Source: Brevibacterium ravenspurgense
Lineage (GTDB): Bacteria; Actinomycetota; Actinomycetes; Actinomycetales; Brevibacteriaceae
Length of the DNA: 64,000 bases
Assembly: GCF_001584615.1 (NCBI RefSeq)
Contig: NZ_LQQC01000010.1
Span: 310,001 to 374,000 of the forward strand
Reading direction: 5' to 3'
The notes under the pieces were generated by a model. That model saw only the letters and a list, made by a program, of their open reading frames with translations. It did not search any database and had not been told where the DNA came from. Both the position numbers and the translations under genes were made by a program. Positions 52,161-60,743 of the stretch are shown here, piece after piece. Positions within the stretch are counted from its first letter, which is position 1; every line of letters starts with the position of its first letter.

Positions 52161-53617
52161 AGCGCATCTACGGCATCGAGACAGAGTACGGTCTGACCTA
52201 CTCCGCCGGCAGCGGCAGGCACCTCGGCCCCGAAGAAACCGCACGCTACCTGTTCAAACCGGTCGTCAGCAGGTTCCGTTCGTCCAACGCCTTTTTGGCC
52301 AACGGCGGTCGCCTGTACCTGGACGTGGGATCTCACCCCGAATATGCGACTGCGGAATGCTCAACGCTCGATGAGCTCATTGCGCAAGAAGAAGCCGGCA
52401 CCCTGCTGCTGACGCAGAATCTCGAGACCGCTCAGCGTGAACTGACGGCTGACGGGCTCGACGGCACGGCGCACATGCTGAAGAACAACCGCGATTCGGC
52501 GGGCAATTCCTTCGGCAGCCACGAAAACTTCCTCGTGCGCCGCACCATGGACTTCACGCGCCTGACCACCTCGTTGCTGCCGTTCCTCGTGGTCCGGCAG
52601 CTCATTGCAGGTGCCGGCTGCGTCATTCCCGCTCGCGCCAGCACCGATATGCCCGCAGCTGACTCCCAGCGGGCGTCGCTCAGCGGCCACGCGACAAAGG
52701 TCGAACCGCTGCACGGCGATATCGTCTACGGCCTATCCGGCCGTTCCGACGTCATGTGGGAGGGCGTGTCATCAGCAACCACGCGCTCCAGGCCGATCAT
52801 CAACGCCCGCGATGAACCCCATGCCGATGCCGAAAAATACCGCCGACTGCACGTGATCGTCGGCGATTCCTCGATGTCGCAGACCACGACCGAACTCAAA
52901 GTCGGATCGGCAGGTCTCGTGCTTGACCTGCTGGAAACCGGTGTGCCGCTTGCAGACCACACTCTGCGCAATCCCATCCGAGATATCCGCACCGTGGCCC
53001 GCGACCTCACCGGCACTGCTCAGCTGGAGCTGCGCTCTGGCGAAACCACGACCCCACTTGAGCTGCTGGGCTTCTACTGGGAGCACGCCCAGCAGCTCGC
53101 AGACAGGGGCGACCACAGCCTCGGCAGCGACGAAACCGCACAGCGCGTACTCGACCGGTGGAAGCGCGTTCTCGAGGCAGTTGAAAGCGGTGATTTCAGC
53201 TCGGTCGACACTGAAATCGACTGGGTCATCAAGAAGAAGCTCTTTGACCGCTACCTCGAACGCGAAGGCCTAAGCCTGAAGGATCCGAAGATCACGCGTC
53301 TCGACTACGCCTACCACGATGTCACCCCCGGCATTGGCCTGTTCCCGAAACTAGAACAGGCCGGCTTGGCTCAGCGCTCGGTGTCTTTGGAAGACTCCCA
53401 GCGGGCAATGAGCACACCGCCGCAGAGCACTCGAGCCAGACTGCGCGGTGAATTCATTGCACAGGCGTTGGAACACCGCCGTGATTTCACGGTCGACTGG
53501 GTGCACCTGCGACTGAATGACCAGACTCAGAAGGCCGTGGTTCTCCGCGATCCGTTCGCAACTGAGGACGACAGGGCTCGCGCCCTGACAGAGGCTCTGG
53601 CCGAACCGGTCATCTGA
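52157..53617 (+). CDS. pafA: Pup-protein ligase PafA
   Basis: A 486-residue ligase that phosphorylates the C-terminal Glu of Pup and joins it to substrate lysines. It is a paralogue of Dop with the metal-ligand motif GIETEYG at the N terminus, GSHENFLVRR, RPIINARDEPHADAEKYRRLHVIVGD and the C-terminal domain with LDYAYHDV and STPPQSTRARLRGE. It lacks the Dop-loop insertion. It overlaps prcA, forming pup-prcB-prcA-pafA as a chain of 4-base overlaps. Confidence 0.96.
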   Translation: MKRIYGIETEYGLTYSAGSGRHLGPEETARYLFKPVVSRFRSSNAFLANGGRLYLDVGSHPEYATAECSTLDELIAQEEAGTLLLTQNLETAQRELTADGLDGTAHMLKNNRDSAGNSFGSHENFLVRRTMDFTRLTTSLLPFLVVRQLIAGAGCVIPARASTDMPAADSQRASLSGHATKVEPLHGDIVYGLSGRSDVMWEGVSSATTRSRPIINARDEPHADAEKYRRLHVIVGDSSMSQTTTELKVGSAGLVLDLLETGVPLADHTLRNPIRDIRTVARDLTGTAQLELRSGETTTPLELLGFYWEHAQQLADRGDHSLGSDETAQRVLDRWKRVLEAVESGDFSSVDTEIDWVIKKKLFDRYLEREGLSLKDPKITRLDYAYHDVTPGIGLFPKLEQAGLAQRSVSLEDSQRAMSTPPQSTRARLRGEFIAQALEHRRDFTVDWVHLRLNDQTQKAVVLRDPFATEDDRARALTEALAEPVI

Positions 53618-53655
53618 GCCTGAGGACACTCAGCCGAAGCCCAGACTCGCCCCAC

Positions 53656-53661
53656 TAGGAT
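53656..53661 (+). promoter_or_regulatory. -10 element upstream of the FKBP lipoprotein gene
   Basis: TAGGAT lies 31 bases before GTG 53693, giving a short leader with an AAAGGGA ribosome binding site; the paired isomerases may thus have their own promoter within the proteasome locus. Confidence 0.4.
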
Positions 53662-53692
53662 TGGCGTGAGCTATCGAAAGGGATGTATCTAC

Positions 53693-54613
53693 GTGCGCAG
53701 ACAGGTGATCGGTTCCGCCGCCATCGCAGCTCTTCTTCTGACAGGCTGCTCTAAGGGCGACGATCAAACGGCCGAAAGCACAGCCACCGAACAGGCACAG
53801 GATGCCAAAACAACGAGCCTCGACGGTGTCAAGGTCAGCGGTAAGCAAGACGAAAAGCCGAAGGTTGAGTTCGACGCTCCCTTTGCCGTCGAAAAGGCCG
53901 AATCAAAGGTCTACACGGAAGGCGACGGCGACGTCATCAAGGATGGCGAACAGGTCACCGCCCACATGACGACCGTCGACGGCAGCGATCCGAAGAACAA
54001 GCAGACCACCTACGACCAGGGCAAGCCCTCCGGCTTCCCCATGGACGAAGAGCAGGTTGCCAAGGAACTCGTCGATGCTCTCGTCGGCCAGAAGGTCGGC
54101 TCCCGCGTTGTTCTCGCCACCCCGGGTGAAAACGGACCGAGCATCCTGTACGTCATCGACGTTGTGAAGACCGAAGAGCTCAAGACCCGTGCCGAAGGCA
54201 AGGAGCTTCCGCAGAAGAAGGATCTCCCACAGGTCAGCCGCGATAAGAACGGCAAGCCGTCGATCAGCAAGCCCGAGGGCGATCCGCCGAAGAAGCTCGT
54301 CGTCGAACCGACAATCGAAGGTGACGGCCCCAAGGTCAGCAAGGACCAGGAAGTCACGGTTCAGTACTCCGGGTGGCTGTGGGATGACTCCTCGAAGACC
54401 TTTGACTCGTCCTGGGATCGCGGTCAGCCGGCCACTTTCCCGCTTGACGGCGTGATCAAGGGCTGGACCGAAGGTCTTGAAGGCCAGAAGGTAGGTTCGC
54501 AGGTTCTGCTCATTGCACCGCCGGACAAGGCCTACGGCGAAGCCGGCAGCCCACCGAACATCGGCCCAAACAAAACTCTCGTGTTCGTCGTCGACATTCT
54601 CGCCGCAAACTGA
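53693..54613 (+). CDS. FKBP-type peptidyl-prolyl isomerase lipoprotein, two domains
   Basis: A 306-residue exported isomerase. GTG 53693 is preferred over GTG 53666 because it begins a clean lipoprotein signal (MRRQVIGSAAIAALLLTGC, lipobox Cys at residue 19) with AAAGGGA upstream. After a linker, an eroded FKBP domain (about residues 80-160) is followed by a full one (about 215-305: VTVQYSGWLWDD, FDSSWDRGQPATFPL, VIKGWTEGLEGQKVGS, AYGEAGSPPNIGPNKTLVFVVDI). It probably folds secreted proteins at the membrane surface. Confidence 0.9.
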   Translation: MRRQVIGSAAIAALLLTGCSKGDDQTAESTATEQAQDAKTTSLDGVKVSGKQDEKPKVEFDAPFAVEKAESKVYTEGDGDVIKDGEQVTAHMTTVDGSDPKNKQTTYDQGKPSGFPMDEEQVAKELVDALVGQKVGSRVVLATPGENGPSILYVIDVVKTEELKTRAEGKELPQKKDLPQVSRDKNGKPSISKPEGDPPKKLVVEPTIEGDGPKVSKDQEVTVQYSGWLWDDSSKTFDSSWDRGQPATFPLDGVIKGWTEGLEGQKVGSQVLLIAPPDKAYGEAGSPPNIGPNKTLVFVVDILAAN

Positions 54614-54625
54614 TTGGAGATACTC

Positions 54626-55000
54626 GTGTCCCGCACTAAACCCGAAGTCGAATTCCCCGGCGAAAGCGCCCCAACAGAACTCGAAATCATTGACGACATT
54701 GAGGGTACCGGCCGCGAAGTCGAGGCCGGCGACACCGTCAGCGTTCATTACGTCGGCGTCGGCTTTTCCACCGGCGAACAGTTTGATGCCAGCTGGGACC
54801 GCGGTCAGCCGCTGAACTTCCGCGTCGGCGTCGGCATGGTCATTCCCGGCTGGGACCAGGGTCTGCTCGGTATGAAAGTCGGCGGCCGTCGCACCCTGCG
54901 GATTCCCTCTCACCTGGCCTATGGCAGCCAGGGCGTGCCCGGCGTCATCGCACCGGGTGAATCGCTTATCTTCGTCTGCGATCTCGAGGCCATCGCCTGA
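54626..55000 (+). CDS. FKBP-type peptidyl-prolyl cis-trans isomerase, cytoplasmic
   Basis: A 124-residue single-domain FKBP with the drug/peptide pocket residues in VSVHYVGVGFSTGEQFDASWDRGQPLNF, VIPGWDQGLLGMKVGGRRTL and AYGSQGVPGVIAPGESLIFVCDL. No signal peptide. GTG 54626 has TTGGAGA upstream; an in-frame TTG at 54614 has no ribosome binding site. It follows the lipoprotein gene by 12 bases, and pafB follows after 2. Confidence 0.92.
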   Translation: MSRTKPEVEFPGESAPTELEIIDDIEGTGREVEAGDTVSVHYVGVGFSTGEQFDASWDRGQPLNFRVGVGMVIPGWDQGLLGMKVGGRRTLRIPSHLAYGSQGVPGVIAPGESLIFVCDLEAIA

Positions 55001-55002
55001 CG

Positions 55003-56019
55003 ATGTCCGATATCGACCGTCCGAAGACCGGCCGCGCGCGTCGGCAGACTGAGCGCCTGCTCAACCTGCTCATCGCGCTGCGGTCGGTTTCCGGTTGGCT
55101 CGACCGCGATGTTCTGCGCCAGACAATCGCGGACTACCGCGACAAAGACGATGAAGCCTTCGACCGGATGTTCAACCGCGACAAGAAGGCACTGCGGGAT
55201 TTGGGCATTGAGATCAGCACGACCGACTGGTCCGACCCGTTCACCGGCGAGTCCGCCTACGGCTACCGGATCAGCGACGAAGACTACCTGCTGCCACCCA
55301 TCGATCTGAGTCCCGAGGACATTTCGCTTCTGGCTGCCGCACTCGACGTCATGCGCAGCTCCGCTGTTTCCGGTGCGGCAGTCGCAGCCGTGAACAAGCT
55401 GCGTGGCCAAGCCGCCCCTCCGGCAGGAAGCATCGACACGGCCGCGGCTTTTGACCTGCGTGCTGTTGATAGCCGCTATGCCGAAATCATGGAGTACGTG
55501 GCTGACCGGCGCCCCATGCGCTTTCAGTATCGAAAGCCCGGCTCAGCCCCTCAGAGGCGGGAAGTCGTTGGATATTGCCTGCTGACCCGCGGTGAGAAGA
55601 CCTACGTCGTCGGCTACGACCTCGAGCGCAAAGCGCAGCGCGCCTTCCGCCTGTCCCGCATTATCGGACGCATCACGCCACTGGCCGAGTCTCTTCGCGA
55701 CGCAGTGCCGGAAGACTTCGCGGTCAGTCCCCGCGCGGTCGGCGAGACCGCGCACACCGGAACCCGCACGCAGAAAGCCGTGCTCCGCCTCGTGCCCGGC
55801 AAGGGCCGGCCCCTGCGTCTGAGGGGTACAAAAACCGCCGACGGGACGTACGAGGTGCCGTTTGCTGATCTGCAGTCCTTCGCCGAAGAGCTGCTCGGGT
55901 TCGGCGACAGCGTCAGCGTTGTCTCCCCGCAGGAACTGCGCGAAGCCCACGTGAAGCTAGCTCAGGCCACCCTGGCGGCACTGGAGTCGGTTGACAACGG
56001 GGGAGACGCGCATGTGTGA
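55003..56019 (+). CDS. pafB: WYL-domain transcriptional regulator PafB
   Basis: A 338-residue regulator: an N-terminal winged helix (about residues 10-75, TERLLNLLIALRSVSGWLDRDVLRQTI), a WYL domain (about 145-230, containing MRFQYRKPGSAPQRREV and YVVGYDLERKAQRAFRLSRI) and a C-terminal WCX extension. PafB and PafC act together in mycobacteria as an activator of LexA-independent DNA-damage genes, although the genes sit with the proteasome. It overlaps pafC by 8 bases. Confidence 0.93.
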   Translation: MSDIDRPKTGRARRQTERLLNLLIALRSVSGWLDRDVLRQTIADYRDKDDEAFDRMFNRDKKALRDLGIEISTTDWSDPFTGESAYGYRISDEDYLLPPIDLSPEDISLLAAALDVMRSSAVSGAAVAAVNKLRGQAAPPAGSIDTAAAFDLRAVDSRYAEIMEYVADRRPMRFQYRKPGSAPQRREVVGYCLLTRGEKTYVVGYDLERKAQRAFRLSRIIGRITPLAESLRDAVPEDFAVSPRAVGETAHTGTRTQKAVLRLVPGKGRPLRLRGTKTADGTYEVPFADLQSFAEELLGFGDSVSVVSPQELREAHVKLAQATLAALESVDNGGDAHV

Positions 56020-56938
56020 AGCAACTCAGAGACTGTCGCGCCTGTTGGGGCTCGTTCCTTTCATCACGGCGAATCCCGGTACTCAGCTGGAAGACCTCGC
56101 CGCCCACTTCAACGTCCCTGTTGAAACGATCGAAGACGATCTTCAGCTGCTGTTCGTCAGCGGTCGGCCCGGCCACATGCCGGACGACCTCATTGACGCT
56201 CGTTGGGGACCCGACGGCGTTTTCATTGACAACGCCGCGGAAGTCGATGCCCCTGTGCGGCTCAGCGGTGCGGAAGCCTCGAGCCTTGTTGTAGCGCTTG
56301 ACTATCTGCAGGCTGCTCACCCTGACGTCGCGGGCATCGAAAACCTGCGCGCAAAGCTGCAGTCAGCCGACCGGTCGGCTGAGCCCGTTGTCGACGTGCC
56401 CGCCGTTCCGGATGACCTGCGCCGCGCCCTGCAGAGTTCTTCAGCTTCCGGCACGCCCATCGTGATTGACTACTACGTCACATCTCGGGACGAACTCACC
56501 CGCCGCGTCATCCGTCCCCACGGACTGCGGCTGGCCGGCCGCTGGTACCTCGACGCCTACTGTGAAACCTCCGGGGGAGAGCGCACGTTCAGCGTCGACA
56601 ACATCGAAACAGCCGCTCTGGCAGACGGCGCCGCCGACATCGCTCCCGCACCCCAGAAAACAGAAGAACCCATTGACTACCGCTTCGGCTTCGCCTCGGC
56701 AGCGGCGTGGATACTCGACGAGTTCGCCTTTCGCGACGTTGAGTTCGACGACGCAGCAGGCATCGCCTACGGCACCATCACGGTTCTCTCTCAGGCGTGG
56801 CTGGATCGTCAGCTTCTGCAGTGGGGCCGTTGGATCCGCTCAATCGACCCGGTGCCCGATCTGGCCGACACGCTCGGCATTCTGAAGCGCGTTATCGAAC
56901 AAGGCGAAGCAGGCGAGTACACTGGTGGGGCACGCTGA
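56012..56938 (+). CDS. pafC: WYL-domain transcriptional regulator PafC
   Basis: A 308-residue paralogue of PafB: N-terminal winged helix (about residues 5-60, TQRLSRLLGLVPFITANPGTQLEDLAAHFNV), a WYL domain (about 150-215, IVIDYYVTSRDELTRRVIRPHGLRLAGRWYLDAYC) and WCX region. ATG 56012 has GGGGAGA upstream. Expected to form the PafBC complex. Overlapping translation supports an equal amount of both proteins. Confidence 0.93.
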   Translation: MCEATQRLSRLLGLVPFITANPGTQLEDLAAHFNVPVETIEDDLQLLFVSGRPGHMPDDLIDARWGPDGVFIDNAAEVDAPVRLSGAEASSLVVALDYLQAAHPDVAGIENLRAKLQSADRSAEPVVDVPAVPDDLRRALQSSSASGTPIVIDYYVTSRDELTRRVIRPHGLRLAGRWYLDAYCETSGGERTFSVDNIETAALADGAADIAPAPQKTEEPIDYRFGFASAAAWILDEFAFRDVEFDDAAGIAYGTITVLSQAWLDRQLLQWGRWIRSIDPVPDLADTLGILKRVIEQGEAGEYTGGAR

Positions 56939-56954
56939 CAACTAAGGAGCACAT

Positions 56955-57227
56955 GTGAGACCCGGAATCTGGCAAATCGTCATCGTCGTTCTGGTGATCG
57001 TTCTGATCTTCGGCGCTTCCCGCCTGCCCGGTGTCGCCAAGAACGTCGGCAAGTCGATGAAGATCTTCCGCGACGAAATGAAGGACTTCGGCAAGGACGA
57101 ACCGAGCGTCTCAGCTCCCAAGGACCCCAGTTCCATCGAATCAAAGAACGCACAGCCCGGCAGCTCTGACAGCGCCGGCGAACAGGCATCGGCGCAGACC
57201 GAAGCGGACGACGACAAGCGAAAGTGA
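56955..57227 (+). CDS. tatA: Sec-independent translocase subunit TatA
   Basis: A 90-residue protein with a single N-terminal transmembrane helix (residues 6-22), the FG hinge in IFGASRLPG, an amphipathic helix (about 26-47, Lys-rich) and an acidic/Ser-rich soluble tail. It forms the pore or membrane-thinning element of the twin-arginine pathway with TatC. GTG 56955 follows AAGGAG. It overlaps tatC by 4 bases. Confidence 0.95.
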   Translation: MRPGIWQIVIVVLVIVLIFGASRLPGVAKNVGKSMKIFRDEMKDFGKDEPSVSAPKDPSSIESKNAQPGSSDSAGEQASAQTEADDDKRK

Positions 57228-58030
57228 GCCCGCGCAAGCGCCTGCCGCTCAAGGGCAATCCGCAGAAGCGGATGAAGCTCCTCGATCATTTCCGGGAGCT
57301 TCGCAACAGGGCGATAGTGGCAGCCGTTGCCCTGCTCATCGCCTCGGTTCTCGGCTGGTTCCTCTACGACGACGTTCTCGGTCTTCTGCAGAAGCCGCTG
57401 GATGACATTGCAGCAGCGGATGGTAAAACCGCCATGCTCAATTTCGCCGGCGTTGTTTCGCCCTTCGACATGAAGATCAAAATCTCGATCTTCATCGGCA
57501 TCATTCTTTCTGCCCCGGTGTGGCTGTACGAAATCTGGGCGTTCATCATGCCCGGGCTGCACCGCAAGGAGAAGCTCTACACCATCGGCTTTCTCGGCAC
57601 CGCGCTGCCGCTTTTCTTAGCCGGCGGCGCCCTTGCGTTCTTCGCTCTGCCCAATGCGGTGCGCACAATGGGCGGACTCGTGCCGCAGGGAACCTCGTAC
57701 ATCGTTCCCGCACAGGACTACCTGTCGTTCGTCACCGTCGTCATCATCGCCTTCGGTGCTGCCTTCGTGCTTCCTGTCCTCATGGTGGGGCTCAACATGC
57801 TCGACCTGCTGTCAGCCAGGACCATCCGCCGGTCCTGGCGGTGGCTGGTGGTGCTCGTCTTCGTCTTCGCCGCTATTGCCACACCCACACCGGATGCCGT
57901 ATCGATGTTCTACCTGGTCATCCCGATGCTGTTCATGTTCTTCCTGGCATGGCTCATCTGCGCGATCATCGATCGGGGGCGGAAGAAGCGCCGGATCGCC
58001 GACGGCACGTGGGTCGAACCTATTGACTGA
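57224..58030 (+). CDS. tatC: twin-arginine translocase subunit TatC
   Basis: A 268-residue receptor with six transmembrane helices. It has the N-terminal LLDHFRELRNRAI signature (the Glu and Arg needed for signal-peptide recognition), FDMKIKISIFIGIILSAPVWLYEIWAFIMPGL and the later ATPTPDAVSMFYLVIPML segment. A basic leader of 16 residues precedes the first helix. GTG start in the tatA overlap. Clients plausibly include Rieske and other cofactor proteins. Confidence 0.95.
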   Translation: MSPRKRLPLKGNPQKRMKLLDHFRELRNRAIVAAVALLIASVLGWFLYDDVLGLLQKPLDDIAAADGKTAMLNFAGVVSPFDMKIKISIFIGIILSAPVWLYEIWAFIMPGLHRKEKLYTIGFLGTALPLFLAGGALAFFALPNAVRTMGGLVPQGTSYIVPAQDYLSFVTVVIIAFGAAFVLPVLMVGLNMLDLLSARTIRRSWRWLVVLVFVFAAIATPTPDAVSMFYLVIPMLFMFFLAWLICAIIDRGRKKRRIADGTWVEPID

Positions 58031-58031
58031 G

Positions 58032-58037
58032 TAGACT
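58032..58037 (+). promoter_or_regulatory. -10 element of the leaderless helY promoter
   Basis: TAGACT ends seven bases before ATG 58045; it overlaps the end of tatC and there is no Shine-Dalgarno sequence. Confidence 0.55.
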
Positions 58038-58044
58038 GGGGGAC

Positions 58045-60741
58045 ATGGAATCCAACCTGTCTCCGGCTGACGCATATTCACAGTTTCTTCAGCGCCAGAG
58101 CGAAGCGGGTTCACCACTGGAGGCTTTCCGCCGTTCCCTGGACTACGAACTCGATGACTTCCAGCTGCGCGCATGCCGCAGTCTGCAGGATGATCACTCT
58201 GTTCTTGTTGCCGCACCCACGGGTGCTGGTAAGACTGTTGTCGCTCAGTTCTCGATTGCGCTGGCTGTTGCCCGCGGAGTGCGTGTCTTCTACACCGCGC
58301 CGATTAAGGCTCTGTCCAACCAGAAGTTCAATGAGCTCGTTGAGGCGTACGGGGCTGACCGCGTTGGTCTGCTGACTGGGGATACGAGCATCAACCGCGA
58401 TGCGCAGATCGTCGTCATGACGACCGAGGTTCTGCGCAACATGATCTATTCGGGCACTGATCTGTCTGAACTCGGTTTCGTGGTGCTCGATGAAGTGCAC
58501 TACCTGGGGGACAGGTTCCGCGGACCGGTGTGGGAAGAGGTCATCATCCACCTGCCGGCTCACGTGTTGCTTGTCAGCTTGTCTGCAACCGTGTCGAACG
58601 CGGAAGAGTTCGGTGCCTGGCTGGCTGAGGTTCGCGGCACCACTGACATCATCGTGTCCGAACACCGTCCGGTTCCGCTGCACAACCACGTGGCCGTCGG
58701 CACTGATCTGATGCCGCTGTTCGCGCCGAACGGCAAAGACATCAACAAGGGTCTCGAGGCGGCTGTCCGCCCGTACTCCGGTTTCGGCTCCCGCCGTGAC
58801 CGCCGCCGAGGCGGAGCTCGGCACCGCTTCATGCGCCCGGCTCGGGCTGCTGTCATCGCAGAACTCGACAAACTGTCGCTGCTGCCGGCCATTTTCTTCA
58901 TCTTCAGTCGCAAGGGGTGCGATGAAGCGCTCGATCACTGTTTGGCCGCGGGTCTGGACCTGACCACGAAGAATGAAAAGCGCAAGATCGCTGCTGCCTT
59001 GGAAGAACTCGAAGAGTCCCTGGTCGCCGAAGACCTCGGTGTCCTCGGCTTCCGTTCTTTCGCCGCCGGTCTCATGTCCGGTTTCGGCGTCCATCACGCC
59101 GGTCTCATCCCGCAGTTCAAGGAGCTTGTCGAAAAGCTGTTCGTCGAAGGACTCATGCGGGTTGTGTTCGCAACCGAAACGCTGGCTCTGGGCATCAACA
59201 TGCCGGCCCGTTCGGTGGTGCTCGACAAGCTCAAGAAGTTCAACGGCGAATCCCACGTGCAGATCACGCCGGGGGAGTACACGCAGCTGACGGGCCGTGC
59301 CGGCAGGCGCGGCATCGACATCGAGGGGCACGCGGTCACGGTGTGGCATCCCACGATCGAAGTCGCGGACATCGCCTCCCTTGCTTCTAAGCGAACCTAC
59401 GCGCTCAACAGCCGCTTTGTGCCCACCTACAACATGGCTGCGAACCTGCTTGCCCGCATGACTCACGATGACGCACGGAAGGTGCTGGAAACCTCGTTCG
59501 CCCAGTACCAGGCCGACTCATCCGTTGTGGGGCTTGCCAAACGGGTGCGCAAAACGGACGAAGCGCTTGCCGGCTACAGGGAGGCCGCACAGTGCGACCG
59601 GGGTGATTTCTCGGAGTACTTCGGCTACCGCCTTTCGATTGCGCAAATGGAGAAGCAGGCGGGCAAGCAGCGCACAAAGCTCAAGCAGCGCGACGTTGTC
59701 GAATCTCTGTCGCACCTGCAGTTCGGCAGTGTCATCCTCCTGCCCTCGCGGCTGAAATTCGGCGCATGCGTTGTGCTCAATCCCATGCACAACGACCACA
59801 CTGGCCTGCGTCTGCCGACCGTGCTCACGAGCGCCGGCAAGGTGTGGCACCTGCGCCCGCACGAAGTCACAGAACCTGCGGTGAGCCTCGGCAAAATCAA
59901 AAGCCCGCGAAAGTTCAATCACCGCAATCCGCGTGAACGCAACCGCCTGCTCGACATCCTGGATCAAGCCATTGAACAGGGACGCGTCAAAGATCCGGCC
60001 ACTGTTCAGGTGCGCAAGACCAAGGGCCCTAAGGTCGGTTCGGAGGATGTTGACGCGCTGCGCCAGCAGATGCGCGCCCACCCGTGCCATGAATGCCCCG
60101 AACGCGAACAGCACGCCCGGTGGGCCGAAAGGGCACACCGGCTTGAACGCGACCGAGCGAAGCTCACCAGCCAGATAACATCGCGCACCTCGTCAATTGC
60201 CGAGGTGTTCGACCGAGTCTGCTCGGTTCTGCGGACCCTGGAATTCCTGCCGGATGACACCGCGATTCTGCGGCGCATCTACGGTGATCGGGACCTGCTG
60301 ATCGCCATGTCGGTGCGCGCCGGACTGTGGGAGGGTCTGACAGAGCCGGAAGCTGCGGCAATGGCGTCGTGCCTCGTGTATGAAAGCAGGCGCGAGCTTT
60401 TGACCCATACGCGCATGCCCACTCAAACTCTGCGACAGTGCGTGGGCGCTTTGGAAGACCTGTGGCGCACACTCGCAAAGACCGAAAGCGATGCTCGAAC
60501 GGCAATCACCCCAGAGCCTGAATCCGGGATTGCCGTGCCGATCTACAGGTGGACAGACGGCAAGAACCTTGCCGCAGCGCTCGAGGGCACAGACATCTCG
60601 GCCGGTGACTTCGTCCGCTGGGCCAAGCAGACACTCGACGTTCTGGGCCAGATTGAGAACGTGGTGGGCCCTGAATCAGCGGAGACGATTGCTCGCGCTG
60701 CGGACGCCATGCGCCGCGGCGTGGTTATGGACCACTACTAA
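58045..60741 (+). CDS. helY: Ski2-like DEAD/DEAH-box RNA helicase HelY
   Basis: An 898-residue superfamily 2 helicase. Core motifs: Walker A APTGAGKT (about residues 55-62), DEVH box VLDEVHYLGD, SLSATVSN, and motif VI QLTGRAGRRG; the C-terminal DSHCT-type helical domain is at about 700-890. A Cys-rich element HPCHECPEREQHARW (about 677-692) could bind metal. Relatives (Mtr4/Ski2) unwind RNA for degradation; mycobacterial HelY is thought to act on RNA. It ends 2 bases before the convergent secA2. Confidence 0.93.
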   Translation: MESNLSPADAYSQFLQRQSEAGSPLEAFRRSLDYELDDFQLRACRSLQDDHSVLVAAPTGAGKTVVAQFSIALAVARGVRVFYTAPIKALSNQKFNELVEAYGADRVGLLTGDTSINRDAQIVVMTTEVLRNMIYSGTDLSELGFVVLDEVHYLGDRFRGPVWEEVIIHLPAHVLLVSLSATVSNAEEFGAWLAEVRGTTDIIVSEHRPVPLHNHVAVGTDLMPLFAPNGKDINKGLEAAVRPYSGFGSRRDRRRGGARHRFMRPARAAVIAELDKLSLLPAIFFIFSRKGCDEALDHCLAAGLDLTTKNEKRKIAAALEELEESLVAEDLGVLGFRSFAAGLMSGFGVHHAGLIPQFKELVEKLFVEGLMRVVFATETLALGINMPARSVVLDKLKKFNGESHVQITPGEYTQLTGRAGRRGIDIEGHAVTVWHPTIEVADIASLASKRTYALNSRFVPTYNMAANLLARMTHDDARKVLETSFAQYQADSSVVGLAKRVRKTDEALAGYREAAQCDRGDFSEYFGYRLSIAQMEKQAGKQRTKLKQRDVVESLSHLQFGSVILLPSRLKFGACVVLNPMHNDHTGLRLPTVLTSAGKVWHLRPHEVTEPAVSLGKIKSPRKFNHRNPRERNRLLDILDQAIEQGRVKDPATVQVRKTKGPKVGSEDVDALRQQMRAHPCHECPEREQHARWAERAHRLERDRAKLTSQITSRTSSIAEVFDRVCSVLRTLEFLPDDTAILRRIYGDRDLLIAMSVRAGLWEGLTEPEAAAMASCLVYESRRELLTHTRMPTQTLRQCVGALEDLWRTLAKTESDARTAITPEPESGIAVPIYRWTDGKNLAAALEGTDISAGDFVRWAKQTLDVLGQIENVVGPESAETIARAADAMRRGVVMDHY

Positions 60742-60743
60742 TA

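Noticed and set aside
58111-59466. Long minus-strand open frame (451 codons) opposite helY
   Set aside because: Antisense shadow; helicase motifs on the plus strand are complete and continuous.
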